Below are positions 33,769 to 46,543 of a DNA stretch of 64,000 nt, piece by piece. The stretch comes from Pollutimonas thiosulfatoxidans. GTDB taxonomy: Bacteria > Pseudomonadota > Gammaproteobacteria > Burkholderiales > Burkholderiaceae_B. The stretch spans positions 1,550,001 through 1,614,000 of the forward strand of contig NZ_CP022987.1 in assembly GCF_004022565.1 (NCBI RefSeq), in the 5' to 3' direction. A program made the position numbers and the translations under genes. Under the pieces are notes generated by a model, which made no database searches, was not told the DNA's origin, and worked only from the letters and a program-made list of their open reading frames with translations. Position 1 is the stretch's first letter. Every line of letters starts with the position of its first letter.

Positions 33769-34358
33769 AAACCGGCCTTCTTGGGGGCAGCTTTGACCCG
33801 GTCCATTTGGCCCATGTGGCCTTGGCTCGTGTCGCCCTGCAGGCCCTGGATCTGGCCGAGGTGCAATTCATCCCCGCCGGCACTCCCTGGCAGCGCGATC
33901 CGCTGGGGGCGCCGGCGCAAGACCGGGTAGCCATGCTGGAACTCGCGGTGGGTGACCAGCCCGGCATGCGCATCAACCCCATTGAGGTGCTACGGGGCGG
34001 CAACACCTACACCATCGATACGCTGCGCGAATTGCCGCCGGCGGACTACTATTGGATATTGGGTACAGACCAGTTGCAAAACTTCTGTACCTGGGAGTAC
34101 TGGCAGGAAATCACCAGCCTGGTGCACTTGGCCGTCGCGTTAAGGCCGGGCTCCGCCTTGGTGGCCCCGGAACCACTGCAAAGGCACCTGAAAAAGCTGG
34201 GCAAGCAGCTGTTGCAGCTGCCCTTCACTCCCATGCCTGTCTCTTCCACGCAAATTCGCGACCATCTGGCCGCCGATCAGCCCACCGACGGAATGCTGGA
34301 TCCCGCCGTGGCGAAGTATATTAAACAAAAAGGGCTTTATCGGGCCCCTGCCGCCTGA
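33759..34358 (+). CDS. nadD: Nicotinate-nucleotide adenylyltransferase
   Basis: NadD adenylates nicotinate mononucleotide in NAD synthesis. The 199-residue protein opens MVIKTGLLGGSFDPVHLAH, with the nucleotidyltransferase HxxH in HLAH at residues 15-18, and ends with the ISSTxxR-like VSSTQIRDHL. LGTDQLQNFCTWEYWQEI is the conserved substrate loop. The ATG at 33759 lies ten bases inside the end of hemF, so it is translationally coupled. Longer readings start within hemF and are rejected. It precedes rsfS, a common order. Confidence 0.94.
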   Translation: MVIKTGLLGGSFDPVHLAHVALARVALQALDLAEVQFIPAGTPWQRDPLGAPAQDRVAMLELAVGDQPGMRINPIEVLRGGNTYTIDTLRELPPADYYWILGTDQLQNFCTWEYWQEITSLVHLAVALRPGSALVAPEPLQRHLKKLGKQLLQLPFTPMPVSSTQIRDHLAADQPTDGMLDPAVAKYIKQKGLYRAPAA

Positions 34359-34380
34359 TCTCTCACGGTATAGTGACTTA

Positions 34381-34776
34381 ATGGATATTCAAAAACTGCA
34401 ACGCCTGGTCATTGACGCGCTCGAAGACGTCAAGGCCCAGGACATCAAGATCTTCAACACCACCCACATTACGGGGCTGTTCGACCGCGTGGTCATTGCC
34501 AGTGGCACCTCCAACCGCCAGACGCGAGCCCTGGCTTCCAGCGTGGCGGACAAAGCTCGCGAGCACAAGATTCCCATCGTCGCCTACGAAGGCGAAGACA
34601 CCGGCGAATGGGTGTTGGTCGATCTGGGCGACATCGTCGTGCACTGCATGCAGCCGGTCGTACGCCAGTACTACAACCTGGAAGAAATCTGGGGAGACAA
34701 ACCTGTGCGCGCGCGCCTGTTGCCACAATCCACCCTGCCCAGCATCCCGCAATCGTACGACTACGACGGAAACTGA
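34381..34776 (+). CDS. rsfS: Ribosomal silencing factor RsfS
   Basis: RsfS binds ribosomal protein uL14 and blocks subunit joining when nutrients are short. The 131-residue protein has LVIDALEDVKAQDIKIFN, ITGLFDRVVIASGTSNRQTRALA and DTGEWVLVDLGDIVVHCMQPVVRQYYNLEEIWGD, the YYNLE-W end being diagnostic. A short tail of about 30 residues follows the conserved domain. It sits between nadD and rlmH, the standard arrangement. Confidence 0.96.
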   Translation: MDIQKLQRLVIDALEDVKAQDIKIFNTTHITGLFDRVVIASGTSNRQTRALASSVADKAREHKIPIVAYEGEDTGEWVLVDLGDIVVHCMQPVVRQYYNLEEIWGDKPVRARLLPQSTLPSIPQSYDYDGN

Positions 34777-34791
34777 TCCGGGAGCGACCCG

Positions 34792-35262
34792 ATGAAACTG
34801 ATCGTCGTCGCCGTCGGTGTACGCATGCCCGACTGGGTTGAAACGGCCTGGCGCGAGTACGCCCGGCGGCTGCCCGCGGATTGCCCATTGGAAATCAGGG
34901 AAATCAAGCCGGAGGCCCGCACGTCGGGCAAGACTCCTGGGCAGATGATGCACGCGGAGGCACGACGTATCGAAGCCGCCATCCCTGCGCACGCCTATCG
35001 CATCGCCCTGGATGAGCGAGGCAAGGACATGACCACCATGGCGCTGGCGCAAGACCTGGAACGATGGCGCGGCAGTGGCCAGGACATCGTCTTCCTGATC
35101 GGCGGCCCGGACGGTCTGGACCCCCAGCTCAAGCTAAGCTGCCCCGGACGCTTGCGACTTTCGTCACTGACGCTGCCCCATCCCATGGTGCGTGTGGTAC
35201 TGGCCGAACAGCTGTACCGCGCCTGGGCTATCATGACCGGCCACCCTTATCACCGCGCTTGA
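34792..35262 (+). CDS. rlmH: 23S rRNA (pseudouridine1915-N3)-methyltransferase
   Basis: RlmH methylates pseudouridine 1915 in helix 69 of 23S rRNA on the assembled 70S ribosome. The 156-residue SPOUT methyltransferase has MKLIVVAVGVRMPDWVETAW at the start, IALDERGKDMTTMALAQDLE, the SAM-binding FLIGGPDGLDPQ and the knot segment LTLPHPMVRVVLAEQLYRAWAI. Length matches E. coli RlmH (155). It starts 15 bases after rsfS. Normally maf would follow; here pyk does. Confidence 0.97.
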   Translation: MKLIVVAVGVRMPDWVETAWREYARRLPADCPLEIREIKPEARTSGKTPGQMMHAEARRIEAAIPAHAYRIALDERGKDMTTMALAQDLERWRGSGQDIVFLIGGPDGLDPQLKLSCPGRLRLSSLTLPHPMVRVVLAEQLYRAWAIMTGHPYHRA

Positions 35263-35289
35263 TGCGCTTTTTGCGAGCACTGCCCCACC

Positions 35290-36729
35290 ATGACTCGACG
35301 CCGTACAAAAATCGTTGCAACACTGGGGCCGGCCAGCTCCACCCCGGAGAAAATCGAACAACTGATATTGGCTGGCATGGATGTGGCGCGCCTGAATTTC
35401 TCGCACGGCGAGCCCGACGATCATCGGCAGCGCGCCGAACTGGTGCGCGCGCTTTCAAAGAAACACGATAGATTCGTTGCCATCATGGGCGACCTGCAAG
35501 GTCCCAAGATCCGCATCGCCAGGTTTACGGACAGCAAAGTACAGCTTGCCGTCGGCCAGCCTTTCACGCTTTCCAATAATCACCCTTCGGAAGCAGGGGA
35601 CGAGACCATCGTCGGCATCGACTACCCGTCCTTGGTCCAGGACTGCCACCCCGGAGACGAGCTCTTGCTGGATGACGGCCGCGTCGTGCTACTGGTCGAA
35701 AGTGTGGACGAGCATGCCGTGCACACCGTCGTCACCGTAGGCGGGCCGCTGTCCAATAACAAGGGGATCAACCGCCGTGGCGGCGGTATATCGGCGCCCA
35801 GCCTGACCGACAAGGACCGCGAAGACATCAAACTGGCGGCCGAACTGGAAATGGACTATGTGGCCGTCTCCTTCCCGCGTTATGGCAGCGACATCGAGGA
35901 AGCGCGCAAGCTGGTGCAAGAGGCGGGCAGCCAAGCCTGGATTATCGCCAAGATAGAACGTGCCGAGGCAGTCGCCGACGACGCTGCGCTGGATGCCATC
36001 ATCCAGGTCAGCGACGGCGTCATGGTGGCGCGCGGCGACCTGGGCGTGGAAGTGGGCGACGCCCGTCTGGTAGGCATACAGAAGCGCATCATCCAGCATG
36101 CCCGCACGCGCAACAAGCTGGTGATCACGGCAACGCAGATGATGGAGTCCATGATCAGCAGCCCCATGCCAACAAGGGCCGAAGTATCGGATGTGGCAAA
36201 CGCTGTGCTGGATCATACCGATGCGGTGATGCTGTCGGCCGAAAGCGCCTCGGGGCAATTTCCCGTAGAGGCCGTGACGGCCATGGCGCGTGTATGCCTG
36301 GGCGCCGAACAAGAGCCCACCACCACGAAATCACAGCACCGGCTGGGCGAAACCTTCATGCGCTGCGACGAGACCATTGCGCTGGCGACCATGTATGCCG
36401 CCAATCATTTTCCGGGAATCAAGGCCATCATCAGCCTGACGGAAAGCGGCCACACGCCGCTGATCATGTCGCGCATCCGGTCTGGCGTGCCCATTTACTG
36501 CTACACCCGACACCCCAATACACAGCGCCGCGCAGCCATGTTCCGCGGTGTTTACACCGTACCGTTCGACGCCGCGCAAATCGACCCCGCACTGGTCAGT
36601 GAAAAAGCCATCGACAAATTGAAAGAGCAGTCTTTGCTGAGCCCGGGCGACTGGATCATCCTGACCAAGGGCGACTTCTACAGCGACAGCGGCGGCACCA
36701 ACGGCATGAAAATACTTAAGGTCAGCTAA
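35290..36729 (+). CDS. pyk: Pyruvate kinase
   Basis: Makes pyruvate and ATP from phosphoenolpyruvate and ADP. The 479-residue protein opens TRRRTKIVATLGPASSTPEKIEQLILAGMDVARLNFSHG and has the active-site lysine region AWIIAKIERAEA (about residue 222). It also shows VMVARGDLGVEVG, TATQMMESMISSPMPTRAEVSDVANAV and the C-terminal allosteric domain. It resembles the PykA group. It lies between rlmH (27 bases) and maf (9 bases), where many Burkholderiales have maf directly after rlmH, so it appears to be an insertion into that run. No shift in codon use stands out by eye. Confidence 0.97.
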   Translation: MTRRRTKIVATLGPASSTPEKIEQLILAGMDVARLNFSHGEPDDHRQRAELVRALSKKHDRFVAIMGDLQGPKIRIARFTDSKVQLAVGQPFTLSNNHPSEAGDETIVGIDYPSLVQDCHPGDELLLDDGRVVLLVESVDEHAVHTVVTVGGPLSNNKGINRRGGGISAPSLTDKDREDIKLAAELEMDYVAVSFPRYGSDIEEARKLVQEAGSQAWIIAKIERAEAVADDAALDAIIQVSDGVMVARGDLGVEVGDARLVGIQKRIIQHARTRNKLVITATQMMESMISSPMPTRAEVSDVANAVLDHTDAVMLSAESASGQFPVEAVTAMARVCLGAEQEPTTTKSQHRLGETFMRCDETIALATMYAANHFPGIKAIISLTESGHTPLIMSRIRSGVPIYCYTRHPNTQRRAAMFRGVYTVPFDAAQIDPALVSEKAIDKLKEQSLLSPGDWIILTKGDFYSDSGGTNGMKILKVS

Positions 36730-36738
36730 GCGTCAGCC

Positions 36739-37365
36739 ATGAAGTCATTGCCTATTTATCTGGCCTCGGCCAGCCCGCGCCGGCACGAGCTGTTGCTACA
36801 GATGGGTGTTCCCCATCAGGTACTGGCTGTTCCCGCGCCCGACGGCGAAGACGAGCCGCAGCTTCCCGGCGAGGCACCCGAAGTCTACGTACGCCGCACG
36901 GCACGCGACAAGGCGATACGTGCGCGCGAATGGGTCGCCAGGCAGCACCGCGCGCTGGAAGCCGGCGCCTTGTCATTAAGCACACCCATACTGTCCGCCG
37001 ATACCACTGTCATTCTGGGCGGCGATATTCTGGGCAAGCCGCTCGATATCGAAGATGCGCGCACCATGTTGCAGCGGCTGTCCGGCCGTACGCATGCCGT
37101 GCATACGGCCATCGTGATCGCGCACGCCGGGGTATTGCTGGAAGATGTATCCATCACAGAAGTTCGCTTCAAGGCACTGACTGCGTCCGAAATCGACAGC
37201 TACTGCCATAGCGGAGAACCCTTAGGCAAAGCCGGCGCCTATGGCATCCAGGGCAAGGCAGGCCGGTTCGTCGCCTATATATCCGGCAGCTATACCGGTG
37301 TGATGGGACTGCCCTTGTATGAAACCGGGCGGCTGCTGGATCAGCTATCCAGTCCCAAGGTGTAG
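36739..37365 (+). CDS. maf: Maf nucleotide pyrophosphatase
   Basis: Maf/YhdE proteins hydrolyse dTTP, UTP and modified nucleotides and act as house-cleaning pyrophosphatases. The 208-residue protein begins with the family motif LASASPRRHELLLQMG (residues 8-23). It shows ILSADTTVILGGDILGKP with the catalytic Asp, MLQRLSGRTHAVHTAIVI, and AGAYGIQGKAGRFVAYISGSYTGVMGLPL. A stretch of about 15 residues around 72-86 is longer than in E. coli YhdE. The gene ends the plus-strand run; the next gene, on the other strand, is a phospholipase-type lipoprotein. Confidence 0.94.
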   Translation: MKSLPIYLASASPRRHELLLQMGVPHQVLAVPAPDGEDEPQLPGEAPEVYVRRTARDKAIRAREWVARQHRALEAGALSLSTPILSADTTVILGGDILGKPLDIEDARTMLQRLSGRTHAVHTAIVIAHAGVLLEDVSITEVRFKALTASEIDSYCHSGEPLGKAGAYGIQGKAGRFVAYISGSYTGVMGLPLYETGRLLDQLSSPKV

Positions 37366-37376
37366 AGCACTAGCGC

Positions 37377-38930
37377 TTAAAGTAGCCACTCGATGGGCAA
37401 TATCGAAAGGAACAACACGTAGCCTCGCTTGAACAGGCCAGTTTCAGGTTCCGAGTCGTGGCGGACTTCCTTTCCATCCCGGCGCTCTAACCAATACAAG
37501 TCCCCGGGCTCGGACAGACGCACCTCGTACGAGCTTTCGGATACCCGCTCATCAAAGAACTGTTCGATCTGCCGAGCCGTGGTCGGACTTTCTATGACGA
37601 AGCCCAGTTCGGTGTTAAGGTGCACTGATCTGGGATCGAAATTGAACGAGCCCACAAATACGCGCTTTCCATCGACGGCAAAGGTCTTGGCATGCAAGCT
37701 GGATCCCGAGCTGCCAAAAGGACCTGCGCTCGCGTTGCGCCGGCTTACCGTCGACATTCGCCGCATTTCATAAAGCGCAATGCCGGCAGCCAGCAGATCT
37801 TTACGTCGCTTGGCATAGCCTGCATGAACTGCGGCAACGTCTGTCGCGTCCAATGAGTTAGTCAATATACGCAACTTGACACCGTCTTCCGCCATCTTGG
37901 TAAAGACGTCTACGCCGGCGGCCGTGGGCACAAAGTAAGACGAGACCAGCTCCAGATTCTCGGTTGGGCGCCCCAGAAGCTCGCTTAGCTGGCGAGTGAC
38001 CAGGCTGTCAGGATCCGCGAGGCCCAGGCCCTTGGCCGGGTCGTCGCTGACCATAGTGGTGTCCGCCCACTCAAACTCCAAACTGCCTTGCAGCAGTCCA
38101 GTGGCAAAAGGAGAATCTCTGATCGCACGCAGATAGTCGGCAGACGCCTCGGATTCGGCCATCTGTGCAGCAGCGGCTCTCACTTCCTGCAAAGCCGCCG
38201 CGTCCGCCTTGGGCAGGATCAGGTCGACCGGATAGGACGAGTCGCTGCTCCAATAACGATCAAAATCAGTAGAAACGTCGTCCACCACCGATCCGACCGC
38301 CATGACATCCAGGTCGGCAAACAAAAAAGATTCGCCTACGCCAAAGTACTCATCGCCCACATTGCGACCGCCAATAATCGTCGCCTGGTTATCGGCAGTA
38401 AACGATTTGTTGTGCATGCGGCGATTTGCCGCAGTGAAATTCGTGAGAAAACCAATGGCTTTAGGCCTGCGCACCACGAAGGGATTGAACAGGCGGACTT
38501 CGATATTCGGATGGGTATGCAAGGCGGCCAGCTCTTTGTCCAAGCCGGTTGTACCGTTGTCATCCAGCAGCAAGCGCAGACGCACACCCCGGTCAGCCGC
38601 GGCACGTAGCTCGTCGAGCAACAGGGTGCCAGTGACGTCGCCATGCCAAATGTAGTACTGCACGTCCAGGGTCTTTTGCGCAGATCTGGCCAATAGCGCA
38701 CGGGCAGCAAAAGCTTCGTGCGGGTCAATCAGCCAATAGATACCGCTACGTCCACGATGTTGTTGTGCCTGAGGCGCAATGGCGCGACCCAAGGCGGTGT
38801 CCGCAGCTTCAATCTGATTGAGCGCCACGCTGGTGCTTCGCCCCTCCAGCGGAGGTAGGGAACAACCGCCCAAGAGCAAGGCGAGCAAGCAAAGCAGGAA
38901 AGCCCTACGGGTGAAAAACAAGATAATCAC
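37377..38930 (-). CDS. Phospholipase D/cardiolipin synthase-type lipoprotein (ClsC-like)
   Basis: A 517-residue phospholipase D superfamily protein. It has an N-terminal lipoprotein signal ending LLALLLGGC (Cys at about residue 23). Two HKD motifs mark the active site: HNKSFTAD near 175 and HAKTFAVD near 407, the second followed by VFVGSFNFDPRS. The layout fits ClsC/YmdC-type cardiolipin synthases, which join phosphatidylglycerol and phosphatidylethanolamine. Lipid attachment is unusual for ClsC itself and suggests action in the envelope. It lies just downstream of the rRNA operon terminator on the same strand and faces maf. Confidence 0.88.
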   Translation of the reverse strand: MIILFFTRRAFLLCLLALLLGGCSLPPLEGRSTSVALNQIEAADTALGRAIAPQAQQHRGRSGIYWLIDPHEAFAARALLARSAQKTLDVQYYIWHGDVTGTLLLDELRAAADRGVRLRLLLDDNGTTGLDKELAALHTHPNIEVRLFNPFVVRRPKAIGFLTNFTAANRRMHNKSFTADNQATIIGGRNVGDEYFGVGESFLFADLDVMAVGSVVDDVSTDFDRYWSSDSSYPVDLILPKADAAALQEVRAAAAQMAESEASADYLRAIRDSPFATGLLQGSLEFEWADTTMVSDDPAKGLGLADPDSLVTRQLSELLGRPTENLELVSSYFVPTAAGVDVFTKMAEDGVKLRILTNSLDATDVAAVHAGYAKRRKDLLAAGIALYEMRRMSTVSRRNASAGPFGSSGSSLHAKTFAVDGKRVFVGSFNFDPRSVHLNTELGFVIESPTTARQIEQFFDERVSESSYEVRLSEPGDLYWLERRDGKEVRHDSEPETGLFKRGYVLFLSILPIEWLL

Positions 38931-38956
38931 CGACCTGGAAACCGTTAGCCCAAAGA

Positions 38957-38991
38957 CAAACCCCCACCCGCGGTGAGCGGATGGGGGTTTG
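38957..38991 (-). terminator. Terminator of the rRNA operon
   Basis: Downstream of 5S rRNA on the minus strand: CAAACCCCCATCC paired with GGGTGGGGGTTTG around a 9-base loop, with TCTTT after it. Confidence 0.75.
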
Positions 38992-39001
38992 GGGTATAAG
39001 A

Positions 39002-39115
39002 GCCTGACGATGACCTACTTTCACAGACGTACGTCCACTATCATCGGCGCGAAGGCGTTTCACGGTCCTGTTCGGGATGGGAAGGCGTGGGACCACCTTG
39101 CTATGGTCGTCAAGC
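39002..39115 (-). rRNA. rrf: 5S ribosomal RNA
   Basis: About 114 bases with closing stem TTGACGA / TCGTCAG at the two ends, the conserved CCGAACAGG block and the GTAGGTCATCG 3' part. It lies last in the rRNA operon, followed by a terminator. End positions are set by the stem and may be off by one or two bases. Confidence 0.93.
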
Positions 39116-39319
39116 GTAACTGGTTTGCCTTGTGGCCAAGCTGTTGCCAGCCTGGCCCTAAGGCCAATCTTAAGAAGAAGCACACCGCGCCTTCGCGTGC
39201 CAGCCGTTGGGCTGACCGCCAGGGGTGTAACGTATGGATTTGTGTGTTGGGTACGGGTTCGCGATTGTTACATCAATTTGTTTGAACGACACTTGAAACG
39301 CATAACCTACAAGGTTATA

Positions 39320-42208
<2,889 letters not shown>

Positions 42209-42629
42209 TATAACTTTATAGGTTATAGAAACACTTGAGTTTAGCGTGTGTTGTGCCGTTCATCGCTTTCAAAGCTCGTGTCACGCGTGCGATACTGCTA
42301 CCCGCATGACCCGCTTTTGAGAACTACTTGAACTAATTTAATAATGCAATCACAACCCGTACTTTACTTACTGGTGCAGCGCTTCTGAAGGCGCGGCACC
42401 ATCCATAAATTACTTCGTTGTGCTTCTTCCAGATTGTTAAAGAACGAGTAAAACCATTAAATCCGTAGACTTAACGAGCAGCGCTCTGACTTCCGGTACG
42501 CACTGTGTGTGCGCGCCAGAGCCCAAAGCCCTGTTCGTTAATTCCATCCAGCCGACAAGTGCACCGCTGCTGCTTTCGTCCAACCCGCACGCTCGGACCG
42601 CGCCTTCCTTTTAATACCTAAAAGAAGCT
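42209..42629 (-). other. Spacer between 23S and tRNA-Ala, with boxA
   Basis: The spacer of about 420 bases holds the antitermination box CGTTCTTTAACAAT (42433-42446, minus strand) ahead of 23S, and the 5' strand of the 23S processing stem. No gene is seen. Short open frames in it are chance. Confidence 0.75.
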
Positions 42630-42705
42630 TGGTGGAGGATGACGGGATCGAACCGACGACCCCCTGCTTGCAAAGCAGGTGCTCTCCCAGCTGAGCTAAT
42701 CCCCC
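42630..42705 (-). tRNA. tRNA-Ala (anticodon UGC)
   Basis: 76 bases with encoded CCA. The acceptor stem is GGGGGAT / ATCCTCC, the anticodon loop is CTTTGCAAG with TGC, and the T loop is GGTTCGATCC. It is the standard second tRNA in the 16S-23S spacer. Confidence 0.97.
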
Positions 42706-42724
42706 GCACCGATAAAAACCGTAC

Positions 42725-42801
42725 TGGTGGGTCAAGTTGGAATCGAACCAACGACCCCCGCCTTATCAAGACGGTGCTCTAACCGACTGAGCTACTGACC
42801 C
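42725..42801 (-). tRNA. tRNA-Ile (anticodon GAU)
   Basis: 77 bases with encoded CCA. It starts GGGTCAGTAGC, has anticodon loop CTTGATAAG with GAT, and T loop GGTTCGATTCC. It is the first tRNA after 16S in the operon. Confidence 0.97.
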
Positions 42802-42910
42802 AGTGTGCGCGCCATGCCCTGCAGCATGACCCGTAACCTTGTCGTGGCTTACTCTTTCTAATCAAACAGCCAATAAGTGTGGACGCTTTCGCTTCGTGTG
42901 CTTCGCTCTG

Positions 42911-44442
<1,532 letters not shown>

Positions 44443-44642
44443 AATCTCTGTATAAATCGTAATTTCCAAACCGAGCTCCTAAGAACCCGGCAGGTCATAC
44501 GTCGCGTCTGCTCAAAGAAAAAGACCGGTTTAAATTACTTCAAACCTTTACTTTTTCAATGTGCGAGCACTTGATAATTTTGGCGAACCCTCGTGAGAAG
44601 GCTGCACACTCATTCCAAGCGCCCACACTTATCGGCTGTTAA

Positions 44643-44656
44643 ATTGTTAAAGAGCG
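44643..44656 (-). promoter_or_regulatory. boxA antitermination site of the rRNA leader
   Basis: CGCTCTTTAACAAT on the minus strand, near the consensus TGCTCTTTAACA bound by NusB/S10, about 200 bases ahead of 16S. Confidence 0.8.
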
Positions 44657-44772
44657 TGTGAGGCGTTTTGTGCGAACAACCCCTCGGGTACTAAATTCTG
44701 TACTACTGCCTGCTCGGCTAACCCACCTGGCAGCGTGTGGCTGGCCGTGTGTGCCTCGAGCAAAGAAGCGAG

Positions 44773-44801
44773 ATTATGAAGCAGTTTTTCTGGCCTGTCA
44801 A
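44773..44801 (-). promoter_or_regulatory. rRNA operon promoter
   Basis: A perfect -35 TTGACA (44801-44796), 17-base spacer, -10 CATAAT (44778-44773), then CTCGCTTCTTT. No AT-rich UP element is seen directly upstream. Confidence 0.8.
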
Positions 44802-45352
44802 GTTGGGGTGGTTCGGCCGGGCTTAACGCCACAAACTTCACACTGCCCTTACCCTTGCTGCCAGCGCGCTTTGAAAACCACCTTAAAGCGCCGCTGCTTT
44901 GTCCTCTACCTTGCCGTTTTTTGGCAAGACCGAAATCATACCATAATCCGAGAAGTTTTTCGCTACCTGTTTTACTGCCCTTGCAACCCACTTGCCCGGT
45001 AAAACTGCTTTACTTTCAAAGCCTTAGTACCGGTTGCTAACTAGGGTTAACCCCAGTCGCGTGTGCTGCGAAGAACAGAACTATAGCACAGGGTTTTTAG
45101 GCCATGCAACTCGCTTTGCGGGCAAAAGCACGGTTTTGTGACGCGCTGATGACGGCTAGACAGATAAGCTGTTGAAATACTGGTGGAATGTTTTTTTGGG
45201 CGGGGCGCAAATAGTTTTGCGGCGGGGCTAAATTCCATGGGAAAGCACGCTTTTTACCTGGGCGAAAGCGTTATTAGGGGTTCGGCTTTGCTTTAAAAGC
45301 GCTTGTCGCGCAGGTGCCTGAATCTTATTGCCACGCACTGCGCACTAAACCC

Positions 45353-45575
45353 GGCCCGGGGTGTGGGGTAGCGGTTGCGCTCATCGACCCCGGCCCTGGC
45401 TTGCGCCAGGGCTGCCCGCGGGTCAACGCTGCACGGGGCGCCTCCGGAACTCCCAACGTCGGGGCAGTGCCCCGACACCCGCGTTGGTCGAACAGCCGCA
45501 GGCTTGCCTCCCCGTGCAACGTCGCCCCGCGGCGGGGCCGACAAATCGCGCAACCGCTACCCCACACCCCGGGCC
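45353..45575 (-). repeat. Giant palindromic intergenic repeat, copy 2 (reverse orientation)
   Basis: The outer arms 45353-45380 and 45548-45575 are perfect 28-base inverted repeats, containing GTAGCGGTTGCGC and its complement. The conserved 79-bp core is at 45435-45513 in reverse orientation relative to the other copies. A flanking inner pair reads TGCACGGGG / CCCCGTGCA. The arm sequence differs entirely from copies 1 and 3, yet it is perfectly self-complementary. No gene inside. Confidence 0.85.
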
Positions 45576-46154
45576 TGGACTATTCATGGGGTGGACCGAT
45601 AAGGATAAGCTGGCGCGTTGGGTGGATTTAGCATTCTTGACTCATGCCGTTGGGCGCTGCCCTGCTGCACCTTCGTTGATGCCCCTTCGTTGCTTCTGCC
45701 GCACTCCTTGCTACCGTGCCGGTTTGCTACTTCACTCGCCTGACTGTTCAATTGCCATGATCAGCAGATAAAAGCACAGGCATCGACCACTGAGCTGCCT
45801 TCTTCTATATCGCACTTCTGGCGTGCATCGCTCCGAGATTGGACAGATATAGAGAAGCGCCATATATAAAGAGTCGATGCACAATCACGACGGATGACCG
45901 TGACGCTCTCACCGCCAGTAATGCACGCCCTCCGATATGTAGGGAAGAGGTGCCGCAGTAGCGGGACCTGTCGCCACGTGGTGATAGCGTCGTGCCTGGT
46001 GATCGCCTAAAGCTATCCGCTCTAGACGACGCAGCGCCGTCCCGCTGGCCTATATCTCCACGCTACTTATATATATAGGCAGGAACATACCGACGTCCTA
46101 TCCGCTCCACTCAGAAGGACCCACGCCGTCACAATCACTACAGACTCGCGGTGT
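45576..46154. other. Unexplained segment between two palindromes
   Basis: 579 bases with no credible gene on either strand. It contains GTGCATCG (near 45826) paired with CGATGCAC (near 45875), CTATATC / GATATAG in the same area, and an AT stretch TTATATATATA near 46067. It may be a degenerate remnant or hold an unrecognised RNA. The palindrome copies on both sides are in opposite orientation. Confidence 0.5.
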
Positions 46155-46366
46155 GGCGTGGGGGCACGGGCTGGGCGGCTTTAGGGCACGCCTTGTGGCA
46201 GGGCTGCGGCGGGGAGGCAAGCCTGCGGGTGTCCGAGCAACACGGGTGTCGGGGCACTGCCCCGACGTTGCGAGTTCCGCAGGCGCCCCGCCGTGGCCCT
46301 GACGCAAGGTTTGCCACGGCGCAAGCCGGAGCCGTGACCGTCTAGCCCAGCCCGTGCCCCCACGCC
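46155..46366 (+). repeat. Giant palindromic intergenic repeat, copy 3
   Basis: The outer arms 46155-46176 and 46345-46366 are perfect 22-base inverted repeats containing GGGGGCACGGGC and its complement. The 79-bp core lies at 46211-46289, in the same orientation as copy 1. TTTAGGGCACGCC inside the left arm and GTGACCGTCTAGCCCA before the right arm are shared with copy 1. Inner arms read CCTTG..GCAGGGC..CGGCGGGG with an imperfect complement. No gene inside. Confidence 0.85.
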
Positions 46367-46543
46367 GCGCCGCGCGCAATAGGAACAGTGGATCGCAATA
46401 GGAATAAAAGCAAATCATCGCATCAGCACAGGCTGATTGCACTAACAGAACCGCATTGGCGAAGCCCCATAAAGGTAAGCCCATCTACCACGACGCTCCA
46501 TTCACCTCTACACTGACAAAACACCGCAATCACATAATGCCTC

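Larger units (their letters stand above)
44443..45352 (-). other. rRNA operon leader and promoter region
   Basis: About 900 bases upstream of 16S without a protein gene. On the minus strand it holds the promoter at 44773-44801 and the antitermination box CGCTCTTTAACAAT at 44643-44656. Short reading frames here look like noise. Nothing else was recognised between about 44810 and 45352. Confidence 0.7.

Noticed and set aside
44810..45352. Possible second rRNA promoter near TATGAT at about 44934-44941
   Set aside because: No -35 box at a usable distance; only the promoter at 44773-44801 is convincing.
45314..45631. Overlapping reading frames inside palindrome copy 2
   Set aside because: They arise from the palindromic GC-rich sequence in several frames and show no protein family.
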